This document shows positions 18,265 through 27,038 of a stretch of 64,000 bases of DNA, one piece after another (the first letter of the stretch is position 1; each line of letters begins with the position of its first letter). Under the pieces are notes generated by a model that saw only the letters and a list, made by a program, of their open reading frames with translations, was not told the origin of the DNA and made no database searches. Made by a program: the position numbers and the translations under genes. Origin of the DNA: JBCDHN01 sp965224535 (GTDB taxonomy: Bacteria > Verrucomicrobiota > Verrucomicrobiia > Verrucomicrobiales > DEV007). Location: positions 186,001 to 250,000 of the forward strand of contig CBDCZR010000019.1 in the NCBI GenBank assembly GCA_965224535.1, given 5' to 3'.

Positions 18265-18942
18265 ATGCGCACCGTACCGCAACGCTGTCGAGACCGGCTC
18301 ACGCCCCACGACTTCGATTTCATCGCCGAAACGCTTTCCCGCGACTCATCGGATTCCGGGTTGCTGTTCGAGCTAATGCGTGATCCCGACTCGCTGAACG
18401 GGCTGCTCGACCACCCGCAATTGTTGAACGCGGTCTTGCACCTGCACCAACCCATAACCATCTCCCCGGAGCTGTATTTTTGCGTGCTGGTGCGCCACGG
18501 CCTGAAGGAAGCCGGCATCGATCACCTGGATGTGGCCGACTACGTGGCGGCAACTTTGGCCGAACACGCCGGCAGCGGAGGAAAGCTGCACCAGGGCGAT
18601 TTTTCGTTGGCCCACGCCACCTACCACGTCGACTTCATCGAGTCGCTCAACGCCGCCACGCCCTACGAGCAATTTTACCTGCACGTGCACTGCGGAAACC
18701 AGTTTTTGGTGCTGACCGGCCTGTTTCCGCGGTTCATCGCGCGGCGGGAAAAACGGCGCGGAGCACCCGGCGTGCACTACTACGAAGGCGTGGCCCGGGA
18801 ATCGTTCCGAACCGCCGGCGGGCACCCATTGGCCGATGAATTTGCGCTGAGCGAAGTTTACCAGGTGCTGGCGGAGGAATTTCCGCTGACGCGCATGGCG
18901 TTGAACCGGATGGCGCAGGAGTTTTTGTTGCTGGGGGCGTAA
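18265..18942 (+). CDS. Hypothetical cytoplasmic protein
   Basis: This 225-residue protein has no signal or TM segment. It is helical at the N terminus (FELMRDPDSLNGLLDHPQLL) with a His-rich centre (FYLHVHCGNQFLVL) and VHYYEGVARESFR further on. No family was recognised. It is divergently transcribed from the large secreted protein gene, with a 149-base shared upstream region, and is followed by a strong inverted repeat. Confidence 0.6.
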   Translation: MRTVPQRCRDRLTPHDFDFIAETLSRDSSDSGLLFELMRDPDSLNGLLDHPQLLNAVLHLHQPITISPELYFCVLVRHGLKEAGIDHLDVADYVAATLAEHAGSGGKLHQGDFSLAHATYHVDFIESLNAATPYEQFYLHVHCGNQFLVLTGLFPRFIARREKRRGAPGVHYYEGVARESFRTAGGHPLADEFALSEVYQVLAEEFPLTRMALNRMAQEFLLLGA

Positions 18943-19034
18943 AACGGCAAACTGGGCCGTTCCCGCGGACGACGTGCGGAATGGCGCGGACCAGCCGACC
19001 GGCGGAGCCACGCGGAACGGCCCGGTGTGCCGTT
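18943..19034. repeat. Long nested inverted repeat
   Basis: Directly after the stop at 18942, GGGCCGTTCCCGCG (18954-18967) pairs with CGCGGAACGGCCC (19011-19023) with one bulged base, and an outer AACGGCA / TGCCGTT pair lies around it. The arms enclose ~43 bases. It could fold in RNA as a 3' structure; there is no T tract, so a REP-like element is as likely as a terminator. Confidence 0.55.
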
Positions 19035-19088
19035 CTAATCTGGCTAATCCGCCCACGCCTTGCCAAAAAAAAACGCGGGCCGAAACCG

Positions 19089-20191
19089 CTATGAGGGGGA
19101 AAGTAAAATCTGGGGATCCCAGTTGGAAGTGACGCGCCAATCGTTAAACCAGATTGCCAATGGAAGACGCAGGCCCCATTGAAACATGGACTCCTCTTCG
19201 CTTTTCCTTAACAAACTGGAGTACCCGCTATTGAAGTAGCTAGAGTAACGCTGGTAACGCAACAAGTGGTAACCCCCACCGATGATACCCGCAATTTGCC
19301 TCATCAGCGGGCCCCGAGGGTGCGATTTGCGTCGATAGCAAGGGCCTTTTTATCAATGACGCCGCCAGACCGATGGATGCCTTCATGCCCGCAATTGGAT
19401 ACAAGATCCCGTCCGCCATTTCTCGTCTGCCGCAGGAGACAATCATGATATTCGATTTGCAAGAACTCGCACAACTCTGTAAGCACTGTTTCCGGATCCG
19501 CTATTAAGTCTTCATATCGAACCATCCGGTATTCCTTCGGCGCTAACTGAAAATTCTTTAAGCCACAAAGTAATGAACGCTTCCACTCGAACGACATATT
19601 CACCAACCCGGGCCAGTTGATTTTATCAGCAACAATATTTCCTTGGCGGGCTACACGCGAGCGCAGATTATCGAACGGATCCCGCACCAGGTGGACGAAA
19701 CGTGTCTTTGGAAAATACGCGCGATATCGCCGAAATTGAAATTCATTGCCAGGAGTTTTCTCCAGGATTATGTCGGGAGTTTCGTGATCCGCCACGCATC
19801 GGGCATAAATCTCCGCCAAAGTAAGAAACAATTCCTTGGCCGTGGCGCCGTTCTCGATCATCTCGTAAATTCGCGACTGGTCTCCCGGAAGATCCCCAGA
19901 ACTTCTTCTGATGGCCTCCCAAGGACCGTAAAACTTCAAATTTACCTCTGGATCAATCTTCGTCTCCAGGGGCAATTTTTTCATCTCGTCCCAGTCGTAC
20001 GGCCTGCCAAGAATATGCCAGAGATATTGCTCCGGATCATTCCGCCACCGTTTTAGTTTTGGTGCAAGCTTGAGAAATTGCACTTCATCCGAAAATGCCA
20101 TCACTTGCGGATGACCGTCAAACAATTGGCTGAACAGTGACGTTCCCGATCTGGAAACGCCCCCAACAAAAATGACAACCTGGGTATTCAT
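19089..20191 (-). pseudogene. Sulfotransferase, frameshifted near the C terminus
   Basis: The ATG at 20191 starts a PAPS-dependent sulfotransferase: the 5'-phosphosulfate loop VSRSGTSLFSQLF is at residues 12-24 and the 3'-phosphate motif RFVHLVRDPFDNLRSR near residue 170. The first frame stops at 19304 after NRTLGAR; the next frame continues PLMRQIAGIIGGGYHLLRYQ to a stop at 19089. Restoring one C in the GGGGCCC run near 19307 rejoins them as a ~367-residue protein. The catalytic part is intact, so partial activity is possible. Confidence 0.75.
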
Positions 20192-20956
20192 TTAGGGGTT
20201 TTGTCGTTGTCAGGCTCAAGAGTGCCCACAGTTTTTTTGGAAATTGGGTTTGGTTTGCCCTTGAAAAGGGCGTTGCGGGGCGCGCACGGTCACGTTCGAG
20301 TGATTCAATGCGTTTGTAAGTGTTCAATTTCGGCAAGGCAATTCTTCACGAGTACAATGAGTTTCTCGTGAGGCGGATTGGATGTCGCTGAGGTCGAAAG
20401 TGAGCAAATCCTGACGTGAATCTTAATTGTCAGGACAAATAACGCAAATGTGGGCTTGTCAACCCGCTTATCAGTTTCCGTGGAACAAGCGAACAAGCGA
20501 ACAAGCAGCCCCGGAAACCACCTTTCGAAAGTGGCTGAACCCGTCGAAATGGCCGACGGCAGAGTTGATCCCGGGACTAGGGATGCCTGGAAATGTTGAG
20601 AATTAATTTCAGGCATCGTTTGTCAGCCTCTATCCTTACCAACTTCAGGCCTAAGTCATCATCCGGGGGATATTGCTTCGTTTCAATCTCTCCATGCATT
20701 CTGCGCCAATGGTGATGCAAATTCGGCTTTTGGGGGGTATCGAGCCTATCGCCTTGGCGCTCGCCAACAGTTCAGTTCCGGCGCCTCCTTTCTCTACCGG
20801 CGCTCGAACATGGATAACGGCTGGGAACCGAATTCCGCTGGGCTGCCAGATGTCGCTCTCGGAGCAATCGGGTTGGCGGAATTGATTCAGCCGGGAATTA
20901 TCGATCGAACAGTTGCGTTGGATTTTGAGCGGAACTGATTCCCACGATTAGGCGGA
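20192..20956. other. 765-base region without a firm gene
   Basis: The region contains the upstream DNA of the sulfotransferase, three tandem copies of an 8-base unit (GAACAAGC, 20483-20506) and a probable decayed gene end (listed separately). Minus-strand ORFs here have no recognisable features. Base composition is lower in GC than the neighbours at 20350-20460. Confidence 0.4.
20600..20938 (+). pseudogene. Possible remnant of a gene 3' end
   Basis: The plus-strand frame ending with TGA at 20936-20938 is open for ~340 bases, and its last ~75 residues look protein-like (GARQQFSSGASFLYRRSN, then ALGAIGLAELIQPGI). There is no start codon or upstream domain. It may be the tail of a secreted or outer-membrane protein. 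The family is not recognised and chance cannot be excluded. Confidence 0.3.
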
Positions 20957-22855
20957 TTACTCCCGCACTTCCCACGCCTCATCGAAAAAGTCCGCCGCGA
21001 CCACTTTTCCCGGTGATTCGCCGTCCGGCGCTTGGCGCACGTCGATGAGTGCCCAATCCGGCAGCTTCGGGTTTTGCAGGGAGTTGGTCCGGTCGTGATT
21101 TTCGCGAAAGGTGGGGCCGCTGTTGAGGACGATGTAGTTTTGTGGGTTTCGCGGGTTTGGGTAGATGAGCGCCGGCAGGTGAACGGCGGAATCCAGGCGG
21201 TGTTCGCCCAAAACCAGGTTTTCGTCCCAAATCAGCGGCAAGCCGTCCAAAATTGCGCCGATGACGGCGTTCGTCGAGGGCTCGCCCCAGCAGATCAGGT
21301 TGAAATCGCGGACGTCGTCCTTGGTGACCTCGTCGGCGCGTTTCAGCCGGGGATGACCGCGAAACAGTTCCCGCCAACGTTTCGCGAAGTGGGCGATTTC
21401 AAAGTCGAACCAGCGTTGAATCGCGGGATTCGCGGATTTTTTCGTGGGCAAGACGACGAGGAACGGAGCCATGAACGCGTCGTCGATCGGGCCCTGGAGG
21501 CGGGGGCGTTTGCGCAGGCCGGAAAGCTGGCCGATTTCCCAGGTTTCACCGGATTTTCGGAGTTTTAGCGGCCGATTGCGCGTTGAACCCAGGTTTTGGC
21601 CGTCGATCCGGCAGGGACCGGATGGTAAAATCAGGCTGGAAACGTTTTTCGTCGCGGCAACCCGGGTTTTGCCGTCTTCCAGCTTCAAATCGACCCTCGT
21701 GTCCTTCCAATGCTCTTCCAAACCGGTCACCTGAAACGGGCCGATTTGCGAATAGCGCAACGTCCGCGTTTGGAACCGAATCTCGGCGAGCGGATCTGAA
21801 GGGTTCCAGGGTTCCGCCGCCAACAGCGCCTCAAAAATGCGCGGAACGGCCTCGTCGTGATACTTGTGCCCCATGCCGGGCCCGATGACGTGCTCCAATT
21901 CGTGGCCGTGTTTGGCCAATTCGCGCGCCATGAGGTCGGCGGCTTGCTTTTGCTTGTCGTTTTCGCCGCTGTAGGCCAAAACGCGGACGTTCAGCAGGTT
22001 ACGCGCGTAATTTGGCACGTCGTAGAGACCCCAGAGCGCCTTTTCGTACCAAACCGGGTGATCCTCGGGTTTTAGCCGGTTGTACTCCGCTGTTTCGGCA
22101 AATCCGGCCCCTGCGTGGATGGCGGCGAACAGCCCGGGATAGTGCGCGCCGATGTGCCAGGCTCCCGCGCCGCCCATCGAAAAGCCAGCCAGGAGGCGTT
22201 TGTCAGTAACCAGGCCCAGCGCTTGCTTGGCATCGTCGATCGCCTCGAAAACGTCGATCTCCCCGGCATGTTTCCAGCCGATGCACTGCCGCCCGAACGG
22301 GTGGATGACGACGCAGCGTTGTTGATCGGTGATTTTTCCCTGAAACGCCTGCGAGCGCGTCCGGCAGCGCTCGATGAAGTGCAAATCCGTGGTTTTGTCG
22401 CCGCGGCCATGCAACCAAACCAAAAGCGGGACCGGCTTCGACAAATCCAGGTTTTCCGGGGTTTCCAGGCCATACGGCTGGATGGAGCCGTCGATGCTCG
22501 ATTCGTAGCCGCGGACCACCAACCCGGTTTTCGCCACCGAACCCGGATTTTCGAGGCGTTGGGCGGCGATTTCCAGATGTTGGCGCGCGGTGTCGAAATC
22601 GCGCTCCGCGTAAAACTCGCCGTTGATCAGCGCAAACTCGACGCCCTTCAAAAAGACGCCTGCGTCGGATTTTCGCGGATGATCCAGGTTTTCCGCGATT
22701 TTTTGCAGCCGCGTCAATTCGTCCGCCAATTCCGTCCGCACCGCAGCCGGAATTTCGAGCCCCGCCGGCGGGATGCGCCGCGGAATCGGCTCAAACGGCT
22801 CCTGCGCGGTGCAAATTCCGGCCAACGCGAGCCAAACCGGAGCCAGAGGCTTCAC
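20957..22855 (-). CDS. Secreted alpha/beta-hydrolase (esterase/peptidase type)
   Basis: The GTG at 22855 starts a 632-residue protein with a signal peptide (cleavage near CTA-Q). Residues ~110-370 form an alpha/beta-hydrolase: VWLHGRGD oxyanion region, nucleophile elbow GFSMGGAGAW (Ser226) and a late His in GPGMGHKYHDE. The C-terminal ~260 residues are a second domain (ending DVRQAPDGESPGKVVAADFFD) of the type seen attached to PVC phospholipase/esterase-like proteins. The first four bases overlap the end of the upstream gene (GTGA), so the two are coupled. Confidence 0.82.
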   Translation of the reverse strand: MKPLAPVWLALAGICTAQEPFEPIPRRIPPAGLEIPAAVRTELADELTRLQKIAENLDHPRKSDAGVFLKGVEFALINGEFYAERDFDTARQHLEIAAQRLENPGSVAKTGLVVRGYESSIDGSIQPYGLETPENLDLSKPVPLLVWLHGRGDKTTDLHFIERCRTRSQAFQGKITDQQRCVVIHPFGRQCIGWKHAGEIDVFEAIDDAKQALGLVTDKRLLAGFSMGGAGAWHIGAHYPGLFAAIHAGAGFAETAEYNRLKPEDHPVWYEKALWGLYDVPNYARNLLNVRVLAYSGENDKQKQAADLMARELAKHGHELEHVIGPGMGHKYHDEAVPRIFEALLAAEPWNPSDPLAEIRFQTRTLRYSQIGPFQVTGLEEHWKDTRVDLKLEDGKTRVAATKNVSSLILPSGPCRIDGQNLGSTRNRPLKLRKSGETWEIGQLSGLRKRPRLQGPIDDAFMAPFLVVLPTKKSANPAIQRWFDFEIAHFAKRWRELFRGHPRLKRADEVTKDDVRDFNLICWGEPSTNAVIGAILDGLPLIWDENLVLGEHRLDSAVHLPALIYPNPRNPQNYIVLNSGPTFRENHDRTNSLQNPKLPDWALIDVRQAPDGESPGKVVAADFFDEAWEVRE

Positions 22856-23799
22856 CGCCGCTCCTCACCGGTGTCCGCATCGACCCATTTCACCACTTGG
22901 CCGCGGTCGAGCAAGCATTTCATGGAATTCGGAAACATGCCGAACAACGTTTGGACCTCGAAATTGACGAGCACCGCGTCGTAGGTTCGGCCCTTGTGAG
23001 TCTCGCGGCCCAGCCAGTAAAATTCCTTGGCTTCCTCCAAAATTCCGGATTCCAGCTTGCCGGCAGCCAAAAAATCGCGAACCGGCTGAAACCGCGGATC
23101 GCCTTCGGAAGCGGCGGCGGTCGCAGGTGCATCGGACGGCTTCGAGGCGAGAAATTTGGCGTAAACCCGGCGCGCTTTGAGGATGCGTTCGCGCGCCTCG
23201 GCGACTTTGGTGTCGTAGAGGTTCTGGATTTGCGCCTTGAAGTCGGTGTCATCCACATTCACCACGGATAACGCCGTCCCGCCAGGCCGATCGGTAATTT
23301 GCAGCTTTCCGGGCCGATGCATGAGCGGCACGGCCTTGTGTCCCGGCGCCGCCTTGCTGGAACCGATAACTCGACCGTCGCTGGATTTAATTTGATACTC
23401 CGCCTCCACGTTAACGGTGATGGCCCGCGGAAACGCGCGTTTTGGCACGCTGTTCCAGTTGCCGACGATTTCCAGCAGCGGCTTGAAATTCGGCATCGGA
23501 TACTTTTCCTCGGCTTTGCGGTCGAATTCGGTTTTCGCCGGTGCCGGCTCGGGCGCGGCGGGTTTGGGGCTGGGAGCCGCGGGTTTTGGCGCCGGGCGAT
23601 TGGCGGTTGTGGCCGGTTTTTCCCCGGTTGAAGCCGGCTTGGGAGCCTCTCCCGTCGTTGCCGGAGCCGGTGGCGAGGCTGGATCGGCCGCAGGAGCGGT
23701 TTTGGGGAAATATTTGTCCAGGTGGCCCTGGGAGTAGCAGTAGTAGCCGCCGCCACCGATTGCCGCGACCAACAGGAGGAAAACGAGGAAGCCTTTCAT
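22852..23799 (-). CDS. Membrane-anchored protein with Pro/Ala linker
   Basis: A single N-terminal helix (FLVFLLLVAAIGGGGYY) is followed by a Pro/Ala/Lys-rich linker (about residues 32-90) and a ~220-residue soluble domain ending FGMFPNSMKCLLDRGQVVKWVDADTGEE. The domain is probably extracytoplasmic. No family was recognised. It is directly upstream of, and overlaps, the alpha/beta-hydrolase gene, so a shared role is likely. Confidence 0.65.
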   Translation of the reverse strand: MKGFLVFLLLVAAIGGGGYYCYSQGHLDKYFPKTAPAADPASPPAPATTGEAPKPASTGEKPATTANRPAPKPAAPSPKPAAPEPAPAKTEFDRKAEEKYPMPNFKPLLEIVGNWNSVPKRAFPRAITVNVEAEYQIKSSDGRVIGSSKAAPGHKAVPLMHRPGKLQITDRPGGTALSVVNVDDTDFKAQIQNLYDTKVAEARERILKARRVYAKFLASKPSDAPATAAASEGDPRFQPVRDFLAAGKLESGILEEAKEFYWLGRETHKGRTYDAVLVNFEVQTLFGMFPNSMKCLLDRGQVVKWVDADTGEERR

Positions 23800-23885
23800 G
23801 TCAGGTAATTCTTTTTTGGGGGGTGTCAGGGGTGATTAGAGTGGATTTTCGCGCCTTTGCAAGGGCTAAGCCTGGCTGATTCAGG

Positions 23886-23933
23886 CCGGAGAGGTGTGGC
23901 GCGAGCGCCACGGAGCTACGCCGACTCCGGCCG
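23886..23933. repeat. Hairpin at the end of yaaA
   Basis: A perfect palindrome GTGGCGCGAGCGCCAC (23897-23912) is nested inside GGCCGGAG (23886-23893) / CTCCGGCC (23926-23933). It covers the stop codon region of yaaA. It lacks a T tract; it may act as an RNA 3' structure or be a REP-like repeat. Confidence 0.5.
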
Positions 23934-24692
23934 GGTAAAAACCAAGCTATCGCCCTCAGACAGCTCTTTGCTGAATTTGTAGCCCAGCCCGGTGAATTTT
24001 TTCAACTCATCGGGCTTCTCCACGCGGCGGCGGATGAGGTAATCCGCCATCGCTCCACGCGCCTTTTTCGCGAAAAAACTGATGATTTTGAGTTTGCCGT
24101 TCTTTTCATCCTTAAACACCGGCGTGATGATGCGCGCATCGACGGAACCCGGCTTCACGCTGTGGTAATATTCGTTAGATGCCAGGTTAACCAACGCGTT
24201 TGTGCCCGATTCAGCGATGGCCGCGTTCAGCGCCTCGGTAATCGTGCCGCCCCAGAATTCGTAGAGATCCTTGCCCCGCTTGTTGCCGAGTTTCGTCCCC
24301 ATTTCCAGCCGGTAAGCCTGCATCAGGTCCAACGGCCGCAACAAGCCGTAGAGCCCCGACAAAATTCGCAAATGCCCCTGCGCGTAGGCGAAATCTTCCT
24401 CCGCGTAGGCCGAAAGGTCGAACCCGGTGTAAACGTCGCCCTTAAACGCGAGCAGCGCCTGTTTGGCGTTGTCCAGGCTGAACGGCGGCCTCCAATCGCG
24501 GTAGCGCTCGTGGTTCAACGCCGCCAATTTCGGGCTAATTCCCATCAGCGCACCAATTTCTTCCTCGCTCAAGGTGCGGAGCTGTTTGATCAACTCGCGC
24601 GAGCGATCCAGATAATCCGGCGTGGTGCAGGTGTCGGTGAGGGGCGGCGTGTCGTAGTCGAGCGTTTTGGCCGGTGAAATGATGGCGAGCAT
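23916..24692 (-). CDS. yaaA: Peroxide stress protein YaaA
   Basis: The ATG at 24692 gives 258 residues with the family start MLAIISPAKTLDY and the conserved LNHERYRDW, ALLAFKGDVYTGFD, LSGLYGLLRPLDLMQAYRLEMGTKL and INLASNEYY-like (LVNLASNEYYHSV) segments. YaaA (DUF328) protects DNA and proteins from hydrogen peroxide, probably by limiting free iron. Length is standard. An 18-base perfect palindrome 60 bases upstream may be its operator. Confidence 0.93.
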   Translation of the reverse strand: MLAIISPAKTLDYDTPPLTDTCTTPDYLDRSRELIKQLRTLSEEEIGALMGISPKLAALNHERYRDWRPPFSLDNAKQALLAFKGDVYTGFDLSAYAEEDFAYAQGHLRILSGLYGLLRPLDLMQAYRLEMGTKLGNKRGKDLYEFWGGTITEALNAAIAESGTNALVNLASNEYYHSVKPGSVDARIITPVFKDEKNGKLKIISFFAKKARGAMADYLIRRRVEKPDELKKFTGLGYKFSKELSEGDSLVFTRPESA

Positions 24693-24752
24693 GAATTTGG
24701 GGTGATTTTCGAGGTTCAAGCTCGAAATTCGCGCCCCGTCGTCAAGGCAAAT

Positions 24753-24770
24753 CGATCATGATCATGATCG
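24753..24770. promoter_or_regulatory. 18-bp perfect palindrome upstream of yaaA
   Basis: CGATCATGATCATGATCG is exactly self-complementary and lies 61 bases before the yaaA start. Its size and position suit a dimeric repressor operator. No cognate regulator is known in the window. Confidence 0.4.
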
Positions 24771-24850
24771 CACTGACTACAAAAACTCCATTCGATTCTC
24801 CATTTCCGCAGCAGTCAGCCGGCCTACGAATCCATCCCCTGGAATCGCCC

Positions 24851-24877
24851 ACAACGAACAACGAACAACGAACAAAG
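24851..24877. repeat. Heptamer tandem repeat
   Basis: Three full copies and a partial copy of ACAACGA in tandem lie in the yaaA/25108 intergenic region. Nothing else is recognised between 24878 and 24956. Confidence 0.6.
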
Positions 24878-24956
24878 CACATTTCCCTTGACCCCCGCGC
24901 CACGCCCCGCCAAAATCCAACCCTAACCGCACCCCACCTACTAACCCTGAAAACCT

Positions 24957-25049
24957 GGCCGGCGAACGGGGTGGTTCGGGCAAAACGGTTTTGTTTTTTT
25001 CATTTTTTTTGTTTTTCTTCGTTTGCTCGAGGCACCCCGTTCGCCGGCC
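24957..25049. repeat. Perfect 17-bp inverted repeat with T-rich loop
   Basis: GGCCGGCGAACGGGGTG (24957-24973) and CACCCCGTTCGCCGGCC (25033-25049) are exact reverse complements; further weaker pairing continues inward (TTCGGGCAAAACG against CGTTTGCTCGA) around a T-rich centre. It ends 58 bases before the start of the gene at 25108 and would lie in its leader. It could be an attenuator, a terminator of upstream transcription, or a small mobile repeat. Confidence 0.65.
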
Positions 25050-25107
25050 CAATCTTCAAAAAGCGAAACGTACACCGGGGCGCCTCGAACTTTTTTTGGG
25101 AGCTACG

Positions 25108-26703
25108 ATGACCACGAACGAGCTTTGGGACGCAATCGAGGATAGCTTGTTCTGTTTTAACTTTTTGGTCGACGATTCAATTAGGGAATGGATGTCCAGG
25201 GAATCCGTGTTGACTGGCTTTGAACACGGCCTTCAATCTGTGATGAACGCAAGCGCAGAGATGCTGCCTTTTGCCGTTAGCCATGAGCTGCTTTCAAAAT
25301 CGGGTACGCGGCTGGCGGATCGGCTCGACGGAAGAATTCGCCGCTACCGGTTGGCGCGTGAAGAGTGCGTGGCGAAAAAGGTGCCGCAAAGTGATTTGGA
25401 CGAAATTCTTAATGTGGTGCGCATTAGCCGGGAATCCGGGTCCAATCTCATGATTCATGGCATTAGCGCATTCGTGACAGGTGGCGTATCCATCCCCGTC
25501 AGTGCCGCGATTGGCGGCGCTTTGGCGCTTAAGAAGGCGAAAGAGCAGAATAAAGCCGAAGAAGAAATGGAAGCCGCGACAGCCGATCTATGGGAGGGAA
25601 CTTCAGCACTCTCATTCGCGGCAATTTGGGAACTGATTGGGGATTCGCAACTGGCTTTCCCTGACCGGCCGGAAACGTTGGAGCGAAAATTCGAACATCT
25701 TTGGGATACCGTGCTGGCGGTTGGCAGGGCGCACGAGGACGAATTGCCGTGGAAAGAGGTGGTGGAGCGGGCAACCCGCGATGTGGAAAATCTACCGGAT
25801 GTCGCGGCATCCCATCTGAATTTGGCGGCTGCAGCCTTGGAATTCGGCAACCTAAAGGTGGCGGAAAATTCCGCCTACCAGGTTACGACCTTGGACCCGG
25901 CGCAACACTCCGCCGTGTGGATTCTCTACCGCGCGCGTATGAAATCCCAACAATGGGATTTAGCCGCGGAGACCGGCCAATACTTGTTGGACAACATTCC
26001 TGAAGAAGAACGGGAACAATGTGCGGAATCCATTGTCGCCGTGTTGGAGGAGTACCCCGCATTAGCTCCCGTGCCGGGGTTAATCGCAATGGTCGAACTG
26101 GCGCTTTCCCATATTAAAGAGCCCAACATTCTCACCCACTACGCGAAAGCCCGCCTTACCGCGACAACGGGAAACGGCGCAGAGGCGTGGCGCCTGCTGA
26201 GGGAGTTTGCGAAAACCCAATTTCCAACCCCGGAATTTCTGGACGTAGTTCGGTCCACCACGGAATTTCAAGACCTTTTTGAAACCTATCCGGGGCTGTA
26301 CACCCAAATCGACCACGAATTTCTCGTGGATTTCTTTTTCTGTTTCAATGATGCAAACGGCATCTTTACCGGCCAAATTCCCAGCGACCGCCACAAATTT
26401 GAGACTAAAATTGGTTCGGCGTTGCGGGGCGAGAAACTTCTCCTTTTTTGTGACATTACCTGGAGAAACAATGGCGCCAACGGCGTCATCCTTACCCCAA
26501 CCCGATTGATTTGGAAATCGTTCGCGAGCTCGCCCAAAGAGGTGCGCTATTCGGATTTAAAGGGCGCCTTCCTGGAGGACGAACTTGAAGAAACGTTTGG
26601 AATTGAAACCCACAGCGGGGATCAATCCACCGGAGTGACAATCGCGAAAAAAGATTTCGTCGCCCGTTTGGTACGCTACTTAAATCTTTGTGTGCGGTCG
26701 TGA
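25108..26703 (+). CDS. Unrecognised protein: helical repeats and PH-like C terminus
   Basis: The ATG at 25108 follows a GGGAG ribosome-binding site by 5-6 bases and gives 531 residues; earlier in-frame codons are low-complexity T-rich sequence. A Gly/Ala-rich hydrophobic segment (about 116-141) could be a membrane helix, followed by a charged Lys/Glu stretch. Residues ~200-420 resemble degenerate TPR helices (HLNLAAAALEFGNLKVAENSA). The last ~100 residues (GEKLLLFCDITWRNNG, LTPTRLIWKSF) look like a short bacterial PH-like domain. No named family was identified. Its 3' end overlaps the convergent DUF5615 gene by 28 bases. Confidence 0.7.
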   Translation: MTTNELWDAIEDSLFCFNFLVDDSIREWMSRESVLTGFEHGLQSVMNASAEMLPFAVSHELLSKSGTRLADRLDGRIRRYRLAREECVAKKVPQSDLDEILNVVRISRESGSNLMIHGISAFVTGGVSIPVSAAIGGALALKKAKEQNKAEEEMEAATADLWEGTSALSFAAIWELIGDSQLAFPDRPETLERKFEHLWDTVLAVGRAHEDELPWKEVVERATRDVENLPDVAASHLNLAAAALEFGNLKVAENSAYQVTTLDPAQHSAVWILYRARMKSQQWDLAAETGQYLLDNIPEEEREQCAESIVAVLEEYPALAPVPGLIAMVELALSHIKEPNILTHYAKARLTATTGNGAEAWRLLREFAKTQFPTPEFLDVVRSTTEFQDLFETYPGLYTQIDHEFLVDFFFCFNDANGIFTGQIPSDRHKFETKIGSALRGEKLLLFCDITWRNNGANGVILTPTRLIWKSFASSPKEVRYSDLKGAFLEDELEETFGIETHSGDQSTGVTIAKKDFVARLVRYLNLCVRS

Positions 26704-27038
26704 ATTGCTTGTCCTACGCCGCGGCACGCTTCGCCCACCGCCACCTCGCGTCGTCGAATTTTCTCACCCACGGAATATCTCTGATCCGGTATCATCACAA
26801 TTCCCGCGTGATCCCGCCCTTGGCTAAGAAATTCCCCATGCAGGCGTGCGAAGTCGCGAACGTTAAACGTGTAGATGCACCGGCGCTGGGCGGCTGCAAA
26901 TTCCAACTGCTCCTCGTCGCTCTTTCCCGCGTTGCCCGCCGCCATCGTTGTCAACACGTCAATTCCTCGCTTCCGCAGCCCGTTAATCACCGCTCGCTCG
27001 CAAGCATCCTCATCCGCGTAAATTTGGATGTCAGCCAT
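26676..27038 (-). CDS. DUF5615 PIN-like toxin
   Basis: The 120-residue protein matches the DUF5615 pattern: IYADEDA at the start, GIDVLTTMAAGNAGKSDEEQLEFAA, then TFNVRDFARLH and HAGIVMIPDQRYSVGE. The Asp residues at both ends fit a PIN-like metal site. It overlaps the DUF433 gene by 8 bases, the standard arrangement for this VapBC-like pair. The substrate RNA is unknown. Confidence 0.9.
   Translation of the reverse strand: MADIQIYADEDACERAVINGLRKRGIDVLTTMAAGNAGKSDEEQLEFAAAQRRCIYTFNVRDFARLHGEFLSQGRDHAGIVMIPDQRYSVGEKIRRREVAVGEACRGVGQAIHDRTQRFK

Noticed and set aside
20305..20616. Minus-strand ORF of 103 residues upstream of the sulfotransferase
   Set aside because: It runs through the tandem repeat, has no RBS or recognisable motif.
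24851..24877. CRISPR-like repeat
   Set aside because: It is a simple 7-base tandem repeat without spacers; no cas genes are present.
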